Notes: a model not told the origin generated them from the letters alone. Positions 1-6,330 are shown, numbered from the stretch's first letter. The stretch is DNA of 8,836 bases from Candidatus Schekmanbacteria bacterium (GCA_003695725.1 RFHX01000324.1:1-8836); one strand, 5' to 3'. Made by a program: numbers and translations.

Positions 1-194
1 GAATTCAGAGTTAAATCAGGGTCGGCAGTGTTAGTTATTTCATTGATGATAGAGATGAAATCCTCTTCTTCCTCTTCTTCAATTTCAAAGTTTTTATAAA
101 GAGAAATTATTTTTTTTTTTGCTTTTTCTTTTTCTGTGAATGAATTTTTATTTTCAAGGAATTTATCTATTCCCTCTATTATCCCTCTTCTCAT
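1..194 (-). CDS. N-terminal part of an unidentified acidic protein, cut by left edge (possibly GlnE-like)
   Basis: An open minus-strand frame starts with ATG at 194-192 and stays open to the window edge, giving 64 complete codons with no stop. The product begins MRRGIIEGIDKFLEN, continues with a very charged helix-like stretch containing six consecutive Glu residues (the CTTCTTCC-rich tract near 63-90), and ends in ...NTADPDLTLNS at the edge. The run of ten T at 111-120 encodes three Lys codons and does not break the frame. The start is preceded by GACGGATAAGCT, a weak SD, and by a perfect TATAAT farther upstream. The ADPDLTLN ending recalls the 'DPD-ALNNLERL' segment near the N-terminus of glutamine synthetase adenylyltransferase (GlnE) in some Deltaproteobacteria-like lineages. 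That resemblance is from memory and short, so it is only a suggestion. The gene is divergent from queD. That a gene is present is fairly likely; its identity is weak. Confidence 0.55.
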   Translation of the reverse strand, partial: MRRGIIEGIDKFLENKNSFTEKEKAKKKIISLYKNFEIEEEEEEDFISIINEITNTADPDLTLN

Positions 195-234
195 AGCTTA
201 TCCGTCTCTAATACCCCTAATGTTTTTCTCTTCC

Positions 235-263
235 TTGACATATTATATTGCCTTTGCTACGCT
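235..263 (+). promoter_or_regulatory. Sigma70-like promoter of the queDEC operon
   Basis: A perfect -35 box TTGACA at 235-240 is followed by a 17-base spacer and TACGCT at 258-263, which keeps the most conserved T, A and final T of a -10 box. Transcription would begin near 270, leaving about 55 bases before the preferred queD ATG at 325 and about 20 before the alternative GTG at 292. No preQ1 riboswitch-like pattern was recognised in this short leader. Confidence 0.5.
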
Positions 264-273
264 TTTTTATCAA
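242..273 (-). promoter_or_regulatory. Candidate promoter of the divergent left-edge gene
   Basis: Reading the minus strand, TTGATA (273-268) and a perfect TATAAT (247-242) are separated by 20 bases, which is longer than ideal. Transcription would start near 235, about 40 bases before the ATG at 194. The -10 box lies inside the spacer of the plus-strand queD promoter, so the two promoters occupy the same DNA. Confidence 0.4.
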
Positions 274-312
274 TTAACAGTATTATGAGAGGTGTATTCT
301 GTCAAGATTGTA

Positions 313-320
313 AGAGAAGG
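313..320 (+). promoter_or_regulatory. SD sequence selecting the queD start at 325
   Basis: AGAGAAGG ends four bases before ATG 325 and is the only reasonable SD near the queD N-terminus. In front of the alternative GTG at 292 the purine run GAGAG directly abuts the start codon, which is too close. The protein from 325 begins MYSVSIKLDFSSAH, as expected of the family N-terminus. Confidence 0.55.
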
Positions 321-324
321 CAAT

Positions 325-702
325 ATGTATTCAGTGTCAATAAAATTGGATTTTTCATCTGCCCATCAGCTTCGAAATTATAAAGGGAAATGTGAAGCCC
401 TCCATGGACATAATTGGAAGGTAGAAGCGGTGGTCAGTGGAGAGAAACTTAACTCATTGGGAATGCTCATAGATTTTCATGACCTAAAAAAAGAGCTTTC
501 TGCCGTGCTTGAATTGCTTGACCATAAAAATCTCAATGAAACTGAAATTTTTAAGGAAATCAATCCAACGGCAGAGAATATTGCGAACTGGATTTATGAT
601 GAGATGTCTAAGAAAATCAACAATGGTAATATTTCAGTAAGTGAGATTAGAGTATGGGAGAGTGAGCATTCCTGTGCTATGTATTCAGGAAAAAGATGTT
701 AG
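325..702 (+). CDS. queD: 6-carboxy-5,6,7,8-tetrahydropterin synthase (QueD)
   Basis: This enzyme of the PTPS/QueD fold converts 7,8-dihydroneopterin triphosphate to 6-carboxytetrahydropterin, the first dedicated step towards preQ0 and queuosine. It acts in the cytoplasm. The 125-residue product has the usual length. The zinc-binding histidines are visible as H14 (SSAH) and H27/H29 (HGH). The catalytic Cys is C23 in the QueD-type CxxxHGH spacing, which separates it from the eukaryotic biopterin enzyme. LIDF (48-51), the LDHKNLN segment (D66, H67), PTAEN (81-85) and WESE with E112 complete the signature. I chose ATG 325 because of its SD and family length. An in-frame GTG at 292 would add 11 residues that look like a partial copy of the true N-terminus. 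The gene heads the operon and overlaps queE by seven bases. Confidence 0.95.
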   Translation: MYSVSIKLDFSSAHQLRNYKGKCEALHGHNWKVEAVVSGEKLNSLGMLIDFHDLKKELSAVLELLDHKNLNETEIFKEINPTAENIANWIYDEMSKKINNGNISVSEIRVWESEHSCAMYSGKRC

Positions 703-1334
703 TAAAAGAGATTTTTTCGAGTATTCAAGGAGAATCCTCTTATAGCGGTATTCCATGTTTCTTTATCAGAACAAGCGGCTGCAATTTGAGATGTAGATGG
801 TGTGATACTGTTTATGCCTATGAAGGAGGAAAAGAATATTCTGTTGATGACCTTGAGACATATGTAAGAGAAAGCGCCTTCCCTCTTGTATCTCTTACAG
901 GAGGTGAACCTCTTCTACAAGAAGATTCCATTTCATTTCTTACCCGTATAGCATCGATGAGAGATAAAATAGTTTTGCTTGAAACAAATGGGAGTATATC
1001 TTTAAAAGATGTCGACGAAAGGGTAATTAAAGTAGTTGATGTTAAATGCCCATCAAGTGGAGAGGCAAAAAGTTTTCTGAATGAGAATTTGTCATATCTT
1101 GGAAAAAAGGATGAACTGAAATTTGTTATTGCTGATAGAGAAGATTATGAGTGGGCAACGAATTTTATTGAAAAAAATAAAGCCAGTAATTTATGCAAGA
1201 TACTTTACTCTCCTATAATCGATAAAATGGATATGTCAAAATTAGTCCAATGGATATTAGATGATAAATTGAATGTGAGGTTTCAAATACAGCTTCATAA
1301 AATTATTTGGAAAAAGGGAAAAAGAGGTGTCTAA
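696..1334 (+). CDS. queE: 7-carboxy-7-deazaguanine synthase, radical SAM enzyme (QueE)
   Basis: This enzyme rearranges and ring-contracts 6-carboxytetrahydropterin to 7-carboxy-7-deazaguanine using S-adenosylmethionine and a [4Fe-4S] cluster. The cluster cysteines are C29, C33 and C36 (CNLRCRWCDT), the canonical CxxxCxxC. Upstream lies the substrate-side IFSSIQGES motif (7-14). TGGEPLLQ (68-75) is the SAM-binding GGEP motif, ETNGS is at 96-100, DVKCPSSG at 115-122, and the typical C-terminal QLHKIIW closes the protein. The length of 212 residues is normal for the short, complete QueE class. The ATG at 696 lies inside the end of queD with AGGA five bases upstream, which suggests translational coupling. 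Its stop shares one base with the queC start. The oxygen-labile cluster fits an organism with at least some anaerobic growth, but does not prove it. Confidence 0.95.
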   Translation: MLVKEIFSSIQGESSYSGIPCFFIRTSGCNLRCRWCDTVYAYEGGKEYSVDDLETYVRESAFPLVSLTGGEPLLQEDSISFLTRIASMRDKIVLLETNGSISLKDVDERVIKVVDVKCPSSGEAKSFLNENLSYLGKKDELKFVIADREDYEWATNFIEKNKASNLCKILYSPIIDKMDMSKLVQWILDDKLNVRFQIQLHKIIWKKGKRGV

Positions 1335-2038
1335 TGCACAATAAGAGAGATGAAAAAGCAGTTGTCCTATTGAGTGGAGGATTGGATTCTGCTACAGTTG
1401 CAGCTATTGCCAAAGATGAAGGTTATGATATTTATGCATTAACTTTTTTGTATGGGCAAATGCATAGCATTGAAATTGAATCGGCAAAAAAGATTGCAGC
1501 CTTTTTAGATGTTGAAAATCATATGATTATAGAATTGCCCCTTGGTAGCTTTGCAAACTCAAGCCTAACAGGCGTCGGTAAAATCCCTATGGGTAGAAAT
1601 ATGAATGAAATCAGTTCAGGGATTCCTTCCACATATGTACCGGGGAGAAATATTATTTTTCTTTCTTATGCAGTAAGTTATGCAGAGTCGATTGGCGCAA
1701 ACAATGTGTTTATAGGAGTCAATAGCATCGATTTTAGCGGATATCCTGACTGTAGACAGGAATTCATTGATGCTTTCCAAAAGGCGGTTGATACAGGGAC
1801 GAAAGCAGGTGTAGAAGGCAAAAAAGGAATCCGAATAAGGGCTCCTTTGATAAACTTGAGCAAAAGAGAAATTATTGAAAAAGGATTGTCTCTTAATCTT
1901 GATTATTCCTTAACACACAGTTGCTATTCCCCAAAAGAAAATGGAATGCCTTGCGGAAAGTGCGACAGTTGTATAATCCGCAGTAATGCTTTTAAGGAAA
2001 TTGGGATAGATGACCCATTAATAATGTTGTTTTCATAA
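1334..2038 (+). CDS. queC: 7-cyano-7-deazaguanine (preQ0) synthase (QueC)
   Basis: An ATP-dependent ligase/amidotransferase-like enzyme that turns 7-carboxy-7-deazaguanine and ammonia into preQ0 through an amide intermediate. The N-terminal PP-loop SGGLDSAT (14-21) binds ATP. FLYGQMHSIE and STYVPGRNIIFLSYA are typical QueC core segments. The C-terminal zinc site has four cysteines at C197, C207, C210 and C213 (HSCYSP... PCGKCDSC). The 234-residue length is normal. I chose ATG 1334 in the TAATG overlap with queE because GAGGTG lies just upstream and MHNKRDEKAVVLLSGG fits the family. A farther in-frame ATG at 1307 lies deep within queE and would add nine non-conserved residues. The later steps (QueF, Tgt, QueA, QueG/H) are not in the window. 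Confidence 0.95.
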   Translation: MHNKRDEKAVVLLSGGLDSATVAAIAKDEGYDIYALTFLYGQMHSIEIESAKKIAAFLDVENHMIIELPLGSFANSSLTGVGKIPMGRNMNEISSGIPSTYVPGRNIIFLSYAVSYAESIGANNVFIGVNSIDFSGYPDCRQEFIDAFQKAVDTGTKAGVEGKKGIRIRAPLINLSKREIIEKGLSLNLDYSLTHSCYSPKENGMPCGKCDSCIIRSNAFKEIGIDDPLIMLFS

Positions 2039-2053
2039 GGAGATGAAGTTTCT

Positions 2054-3676
2054 ATGAGCAAGGAGAAGAATATCAAGAAAGAGAAAGTAAAAGATTGCAT
2101 TAAAAATTTGAATGAAATGTTTTTGCCTTATTTAAAGGATGAAGATAAAAATCCCCAAATTGGAGGTGTTGAAGAGAGATGGATATATGAGTTGTCTTCC
2201 GGTGAAGAAATAGTCGTTGAAGCTGCTGTAAAATTGCTTGAGAAATCTGACAGTAAATCCTTTTGGCGAATTGTTGATATTATGTGCCAGTTGAGGCTGA
2301 TAATGTGCAATGAAATTTTGAATCAATTATTGTCTAAGGAAAAACTTGATGAGGTAAAAAGGGTAATTTGTGCAGATTTTTTGATAAGAGTATGGGGATT
2401 AGAATTTGAAAAACTTCCTGAAAAGATAAAAAGTATCATCCGGTTTAAGAAGGAGATATTGAAATTTAATAATTCCTCTGAAAGTCATGACAGGGAACTT
2501 TTGAAAGAATTGATTCACGGACTTACAGATAAAGAACTATATTCAGGTTTACTCTTAGCTGCCAAGGAAGTCAAAGCAGATGAATTAATTACATCTATTG
2601 AACCTCTAATAGGCATATCTGACAAATTCGAACTGGTCCTTATCAAACTATTGCCTGAAATATCTCCTGAATCCTCCATTTCATTGTTTGAAAAAATATA
2701 TGCAGAGAATGAGAACAAAAAAATTAGAAAGGAGATAAATAAGGCGGTATATAAATTTAAGAAAAGCGGATTTGCAGTTGATGAGGAAAAGTTTAAGGAA
2801 GAGAAAAGAAATCCTATGCTTTCAGGGAGAGTTGAAACAGGTGGTTATGTAAGCGCAATGATGGATGGAGGGAATATTCAACTTATTGTATTTTATATTC
2901 ATCATACCGTTAAAGGATATCATTTATTTACCGCTCTTAGGTCAATGAAAGAAGGATTGGTTGACTTTTCCGCAACCAAGGTATCCAAGAAAGGAATAAA
3001 AAAATACATTGACTACATAAGAAATGAGCGAAGAACTCCTGTTTTTCAAGTAAGCGCAGAGCACTGTCGTTATCTTCTTGATGAGAGTGTCAAAATCAGA
3101 AAATCAAAGGGAAAAGACTTGAATAGACAATATGAGAGATGGAAAGACTTTATCGTTGAACATATCGAATGTCCATGTAAAGCTGAAATATACAAGTATT
3201 TTGATGAAAATGACATTGACAAAAATTGTATTGATTCAATTGTTGGGCAGATGAATCCTCAAGAGATTTTGGCGCTTTATCTTATTGAGGACGAGGATAT
3301 TGTCTCACTGTATAAAAAATATAATGAAATAGAGAAAAGCGGCATCATATTGAATGAGACACTAAAAAAAGAAGTTTCAGAGGAAAGAATAAAAAACTTA
3401 GTAGAGGAATTTTTTACTGACGAAAGAAGGCAAATTATCGTGAGGAAACTGGAGGAGTTATCACTTCTGCTTTTTCTGATGGGACAAAAAGATGAATCGA
3501 AGAAATTTCTCACTCTGGCAATTGATGCGGCTTCCGTATCTAAAAGCTCAGAGTCATTATTTCTAAAGAGGCTTATGGAAGAATCGCTTGAAAGTTATAG
3601 ATTAGAATATGAAGCACGAAAAAAGGAAGAAGAAGGGCCTTCTTTAATAGTCAATCCATATAACGATAAGAGATAG
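2054..3676 (+). CDS. Uncharacterised 540-residue, mostly helical (HEAT-like) protein in the queuosine operon
   Basis: I do not recognise a named family. The protein is very charged and Lys/Glu-rich, with no signal peptide or membrane segment, so it should be cytoplasmic. Residues about 40-240 look like successive amphipathic helices of HEAT/ARM type (for example EEIVVEAAVKLLEKS, ELVLIKLLPEI). Residues about 254-310 form a different, beta-rich block starting MLSGRVETGGYVSAMMDGG, then a hydrophobic strand (IQLIVFYIHH) and LRSMKEGLVDFSA. Helices resume from about 335 to 525, including a CPC motif (372-374 region, IECPCKAE). It starts 15 bases after queC with AAGGAGAT as SD and a nine-base spacer, so it is probably co-transcribed with queDEC. 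The block 'GRV-GGYVSA--DG--IQLIVF' is the most family-defining part. A link to queuosine or tRNA metabolism rests only on gene order. An unrelated passenger gene in the same transcript is equally possible. Confidence 0.85.
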   Translation: MSKEKNIKKEKVKDCIKNLNEMFLPYLKDEDKNPQIGGVEERWIYELSSGEEIVVEAAVKLLEKSDSKSFWRIVDIMCQLRLIMCNEILNQLLSKEKLDEVKRVICADFLIRVWGLEFEKLPEKIKSIIRFKKEILKFNNSSESHDRELLKELIHGLTDKELYSGLLLAAKEVKADELITSIEPLIGISDKFELVLIKLLPEISPESSISLFEKIYAENENKKIRKEINKAVYKFKKSGFAVDEEKFKEEKRNPMLSGRVETGGYVSAMMDGGNIQLIVFYIHHTVKGYHLFTALRSMKEGLVDFSATKVSKKGIKKYIDYIRNERRTPVFQVSAEHCRYLLDESVKIRKSKGKDLNRQYERWKDFIVEHIECPCKAEIYKYFDENDIDKNCIDSIVGQMNPQEILALYLIEDEDIVSLYKKYNEIEKSGIILNETLKKEVSEERIKNLVEEFFTDERRQIIVRKLEELSLLLFLMGQKDESKKFLTLAIDAASVSKSSESLFLKRLMEESLESYRLEYEARKKEEEGPSLIVNPYNDKR

Positions 3677-3710
3677 TTGTTACGCTGTGTTTCAGGAAAT
3701 GAGCAATGGA

Positions 3711-3905
3711 TTATTTTTCATCAGTTGGTTTCTTTGTTGTCTCATCAGATTCATTGCCGGAATTGTCTAATTCTTTCATAGATTTTTTGAAGTTTTTAAT
3801 TCCTTTGCCAAGCCCTTCTCCTATTTCGGGAAGCTTTCTTGCCCCGAAGATGAGAAAAGCAATGAGAAGGATTATAATCAATTCCTGCATTCCAAGACCA
3901 AACAT
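3711..3905 (-). CDS. tatA: Sec-independent protein translocase subunit TatA/TatE family
   Basis: The 64-residue product is a classic TatA: a short N-terminus, a single membrane helix at about residues 7-20 ([12 protein letters not shown]), the FG hinge (F20, G21), then the amphipathic helix [20 protein letters not shown] and a polar, unstructured tail rich in Asp, Glu, Lys and Thr. E8 sits where a polar residue is conserved at the start of the membrane helix. TatA oligomerises at the inner membrane with TatBC to export folded proteins carrying twin-arginine signals. A near-perfect SD (AAAGGAGGA, 3919-3911) lies five bases before the ATG. The gene stands alone: tatB and tatC are not adjacent. 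It converges with the unknown 540-residue protein gene (34 bases between stops) and diverges from the acetyltransferase gene. Confidence 0.93.
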   Translation of the reverse strand: MFGLGMQELIIILLIAFLIFGARKLPEIGEGLGKGIKNFKKSMKELDNSGNESDETTKKPTDEK

Positions 3906-3941
3906 TTCATTCCTCCTTTGAAGTAAAGAGCCTCAATTATG

Positions 3942-3969
3942 ATAATATAGATTATGACCGAAATGTCAA
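3942..3969 (-). promoter_or_regulatory. Strong sigma70-like promoter of tatA
   Basis: On the minus strand a perfect TTGACA (3969-3964) is followed after 16 bases by TATTAT (3947-3942). The transcript would start near 3935, about 30 bases before the ATG, leaving room for the strong SD. This gives tatA its own single-gene transcription unit. Confidence 0.6.
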
Positions 3970-3970
3970 T

Positions 3971-3999
3971 TTATGTTTTAACTCGATAAATGATAAAAT
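3971..3999 (+). promoter_or_regulatory. Candidate extended -10 promoter of the GNAT gene
   Basis: TTATGT (3971-3976) and TAAAAT (3994-3999) are 17 bases apart, and the -10 box is preceded by TGA, an extended -10 arrangement. Transcription would start near 4006, only about nine bases before ATG 4015. The -35 match is weak, so this is a moderate call. Confidence 0.4.
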
Positions 4000-4014
4000 T
4001 GATAAAAATTTATT

Positions 4015-4476
4015 ATGGATATGGAAAAGGGAAGAAAAGAGAGATTGAAATGTTATGTAGTTGACAATGAAAAGGAAATGAATGCTTGTTTCAATATTCG
4101 TAAGAGTGTTTTTGTTGATGAATTAAAGATGTTTGAAGAAAGCGATGTCGATTCATTTGATGAAGAAGCGGTACATATAGCAGTTTCTGATGAATCGGGA
4201 ATTATTGGGACAGTTAGGGTTTATAAAGATAAAAAGGGAAATTGGTTTGGTGGACGCCTGGCGGTAAGAAAAGGGAAGAGACATGGTATTGCAGGAAGAC
4301 TTCTGGTGAAGAAAGCAGAAGATATTGCACTTAAAAATGGTGCCCATACTCTTTTCGCATTGGTGCAAAAGAAAAATGTAAATTTTTTTAAAAAGTTGAA
4401 GTGGGAAGTAAAAGAAGGTCCTTTTGAATATTATGGCATCCTGCACTATCTAATGAAGACAAAACTTGATAAATGA
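4015..4476 (+). CDS. GNAT-family N-acetyltransferase (MSMEG_0567/Sll0786-like)
   Basis: GNAT enzymes transfer an acetyl group from acetyl-CoA to an amine; the substrate here is unknown. The fold is visible as FNIRKSVFVDEL (helix 1), GIIGTVRVY (strand 4), then RLAVRKGKRHGIAGRLL, the acetyl-CoA pyrophosphate-binding motif (R/Q-x-x-G-x-G/A type), and LVQKKNVNFFKKLKW, the usual late 'N--FF-KLGW' helix. The pattern 'R-SVFV-E---FE-SD-D--D', '--W-GGRLAV' and 'A-VQ--N--FFKKL-W' resembles my recollection of the MSMEG_0567/Sll0786 nitrogen-starvation acetyltransferases, but the partner genes of that cluster (nitrilase, radical SAM and others) are absent here. The length of 153 residues is normal. No SD precedes ATG 4015. 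A second ATG (4021) and a TTG (4045, after a purine run) are possible alternatives. Its stop lies nine bases from the convergent sensor gene. Confidence 0.85.
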   Translation: MDMEKGRKERLKCYVVDNEKEMNACFNIRKSVFVDELKMFEESDVDSFDEEAVHIAVSDESGIIGTVRVYKDKKGNWFGGRLAVRKGKRHGIAGRLLVKKAEDIALKNGAHTLFALVQKKNVNFFKKLKWEVKEGPFEYYGILHYLMKTKLDK

Positions 4477-4485
4477 GAAAAATGT

Positions 4486-6123
4486 TTATTTCTTATCCTT
4501 TGTAATATCAAGAGTAGCTATGTAACAGCTAATCTCTCCGTTGCCGTTGGAAATAACATTGACGAACCTTTTGATCTTTTTACGAATTCCATCTTTACGA
4601 ATAATATTATATGTAATTTGGAATTCCTTGGTTCCATTTTTGATATTCTCATTTATCGTTTTCATTATGTCATCACGCTCTTCAGGAACTATGAATTTTG
4701 AGAGAGTTTCTCTTGTAACTTCATCTTTGCTAATTCCATATATTTCACATATTTTTTTATTGCAATAAACCAATTTTCCCTTTTCTATTATTGTAATTCC
4801 AATTGATAGGTTTTCAGCTAAGTTTTTGAAGCGATTTTCGCTTTCAACTAATTTGGACTCTGACCTTTTTCTTTCACTTATATCTCTTGCAATATTCAAG
4901 ATCATTGTTTTGCCTTTGATTTTTATAGGAAAGGATCTAATTTCGATAGGTAGATAGGTACCGTTTTTCCGTTTCAATGTAAACTCTGTTGGACCTGCAG
5001 GCATTCCCAGAGTAGTCTTTCCTAACATTTCAATGGCTTTTGGTATCTGATCGGCGGAGAGCATATCTGTTTCTATGAAATTGATTCCTTTCAGCTCCTC
5101 TCTATCATAGCCGGATATCTTTTCAGCTTCAAGGTTCCCATCAATAAAATTTCCAGACTGGTCTGTAAGATAATAAGCATCAGGTGCATATTCAAAAAGC
5201 AGTTTTAATCGTTCTTCATTTTCCTTTAATTGTTCTTCAGTCTGTTTTCGAGCTGTTATGTCTCTTCCCACAGATTGAATTTCCAAAATTCTTCCTTTCT
5301 TATCAAAAATTCCCCTATCAATCCATTGAATCCAAAGTGTTTGTGAATCATCTTTTTTTATTTCTCTTTCGCTAATTTCATAAGGATTGTCAGGATTCAG
5401 ACGGGCGATAATTTCATTGATTTTCTTCGATTCATTTTTATCAAAAAAAGTAAGATAGTTTATATCAGATAAAGGAATATTTTCGATTTTAAAAAAATTC
5501 ATAAAGCGCAAATTCGCATAGATAATCTTTCCGTCAGGCAGCCATCTAACTATCATTTCTTCCTGACTTTCTATTATAGCTCTGTATTCTTCTCTACTTT
5601 TGATAAGTTCTTTTTCAATATTTAATCTTTCCATTTCAGTTGATGTGCGGACAGCAAAGATTTTTAGGATAGATTCTGCAATATTTACATCTTTTATGAT
5701 TTTTGTATGGACCAAGCCCATTACCCCAATTGGCAATCTTTTTGAATCAAACAATGGAATTCCGACATAGCCTTCTGCATTCATTTCTTTTAATATTCTA
5801 TCTTTTGGAAATAATGACTGGATATTTTTCGGATAAGAACAAAGTTTTTTACCGACTACATTTTCACAGGGCGTATCCTTCAACAAGTATTCGAAATTTT
5901 CAATGGCTTTACCTCTTTTGGAAACGGCAAGAGTTTTGATTTTTTCTGATTCTTTATCTATGAGCATTCCTATAAATGCGTAATCCACATTCAACATTTC
6001 TGTTAAGATTTTGACCACTTGTACAAAAAAATTTTCACCGGTAATCTTTGAGAGCGTTTCTGCAAGATAATGGAGAGATAGGTCGACTATCTTTTTTTCC
6101 AATCTTTCTTTTGCAACTGCCAT
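4486..6123 (-). CDS. GAF-PAS-PAS-PAS sensor protein without any output domain
   Basis: A soluble 545-residue sensory protein with no membrane segment. The order is: GAF domain about 15-165 (ending in PLFDSKRLPIGVMGLVHT and the signalling helix MERLNIEKELIKSREEYR), PAS1 about 180-292 (closing ILEIQSVGRDIT), PAS2 about 303-418 (FEYAPDAYYLTDQSGNFIDGN to MILNIARDIS), and PAS3 about 430-542 (GKLVYCNKKICEIYGISKDE to CYIATLDIT). It stops at ITKDKK, three codons after the last PAC strand, where relatives continue into a kinase or cyclase. The GAF/PAS1 part is about 57% identical (58 of 102 residues counted by hand) to the neighbouring hybrid kinase, and PAS3 matches that kinase's PAS2; PAS2 here has no close partner. 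The in-frame stop TGA two codons before ATG 6123 fixes the earliest start, and no SD is seen. It could modulate the neighbour by heterodimerising, or be a decayed kinase. Confidence 0.9.
   Translation of the reverse strand: MAVAKERLEKKIVDLSLHYLAETLSKITGENFFVQVVKILTEMLNVDYAFIGMLIDKESEKIKTLAVSKRGKAIENFEYLLKDTPCENVVGKKLCSYPKNIQSLFPKDRILKEMNAEGYVGIPLFDSKRLPIGVMGLVHTKIIKDVNIAESILKIFAVRTSTEMERLNIEKELIKSREEYRAIIESQEEMIVRWLPDGKIIYANLRFMNFFKIENIPLSDINYLTFFDKNESKKINEIIARLNPDNPYEISEREIKKDDSQTLWIQWIDRGIFDKKGRILEIQSVGRDITARKQTEEQLKENEERLKLLFEYAPDAYYLTDQSGNFIDGNLEAEKISGYDREELKGINFIETDMLSADQIPKAIEMLGKTTLGMPAGPTEFTLKRKNGTYLPIEIRSFPIKIKGKTMILNIARDISERKRSESKLVESENRFKNLAENLSIGITIIEKGKLVYCNKKICEIYGISKDEVTRETLSKFIVPEERDDIMKTINENIKNGTKEFQITYNIIRKDGIRKKIKRFVNVISNGNGEISCYIATLDITKDKK
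5258..5335. repeat. Conserved DNA segment shared by the two sensor genes (partner at 8258-8335)
   Basis: The end of PAS1 is nearly the same at DNA level in both paralogues. Positions 5303-5335 and 8303-8335 match at 30 of 33 bases, and both segments begin with ATGTCTCTTCC at 5258/8258. They encode the WI(D)RGIFD...QSVGRDIT region. A second shared stretch of 17 identical bases is at 4733-4749 and 8111-8127. These are remnants of gene duplication in direct orientation about 3 kb apart, not a mobile repeat. Confidence 0.6.
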
Positions 6124-6330
6124 ATGTCAAAATTGATAATTAAATTGAATTTTGGTCTCTTTTTAAAAAGGAAAATCCTCTGCCAAAAGAACGAAAAAAT
6201 AATTTGTTCAAAATTTATTCGATAACTATTTTTTTTTCTTAAGAAATTATTGATTTGTTTCAAGGGAGAAAATTATTTGGATTCTGTGGCTAATTTCTTT
6301 GTCGAAACTTGTTGAAAATTTTGGTTATTT
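6124..6330. other. 207-base AT-rich gap between the two sensor genes
   Basis: No gene or RNA was recognised. It holds two perfect 12-base palindromes, CTTTTTAAAAAG (6159-6170) and TTTCTTAAGAAA (6235-6246). Neither is GC-rich, and neither has a T-tract on the minus strand as a terminator would require. A weak minus-strand promoter candidate pairs TTGGCA (6186-6181) with TAAAAA (6165-6160) at a short 15-base spacing. The downstream sensor may therefore have its own weak promoter or be read through from the kinase gene. Confidence 0.5.

Noticed and set aside
109-120. Run of T as a terminator for a left-side plus-strand gene
   Set aside because: There is no hairpin before it, and the tract encodes in-frame Lys codons of the minus-strand partial gene.
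195-324. A preQ1 riboswitch upstream of queD
   Set aside because: The leader is short, and I found no C-rich loop plus A-rich tail pattern that would form the small pseudoknot; queDEC also makes preQ0, and control could be elsewhere.
3630-3644. Inverted repeat AAGAAGGGCCTTCTT as a terminator
   Set aside because: It lies within the coding sequence of the 540-residue protein, the loop would be only three bases, and no T-tract follows.
3706-3921. A 71-codon open frame on the plus strand across tatA
   Set aside because: It is the antisense of a convincing TatA gene that has its own SD and promoter; the predicted peptide is Ser/Phe/Pro-rich as is typical of shadow frames.
4153-4446. A 97-codon minus-strand open frame inside the GNAT gene
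   Set aside because: It lies opposite a clear acetyltransferase coding sequence and has no recognisable motif; its low-complexity Phe-rich content is a shadow of AT-rich coding.
4450-4500. Bidirectional terminator between the GNAT and sensor genes
   Set aside because: GATAAATGAGAAA and TTTATTTCTTATC are only partly complementary and lack a GC-rich stem.
6171-6186. A sigma54 -24/-12 element (TTGGCAGAGGATTTTC, minus strand)
   Set aside because: The GG half is present, but the required GC of the -12 box is TC, so the match is too weak.
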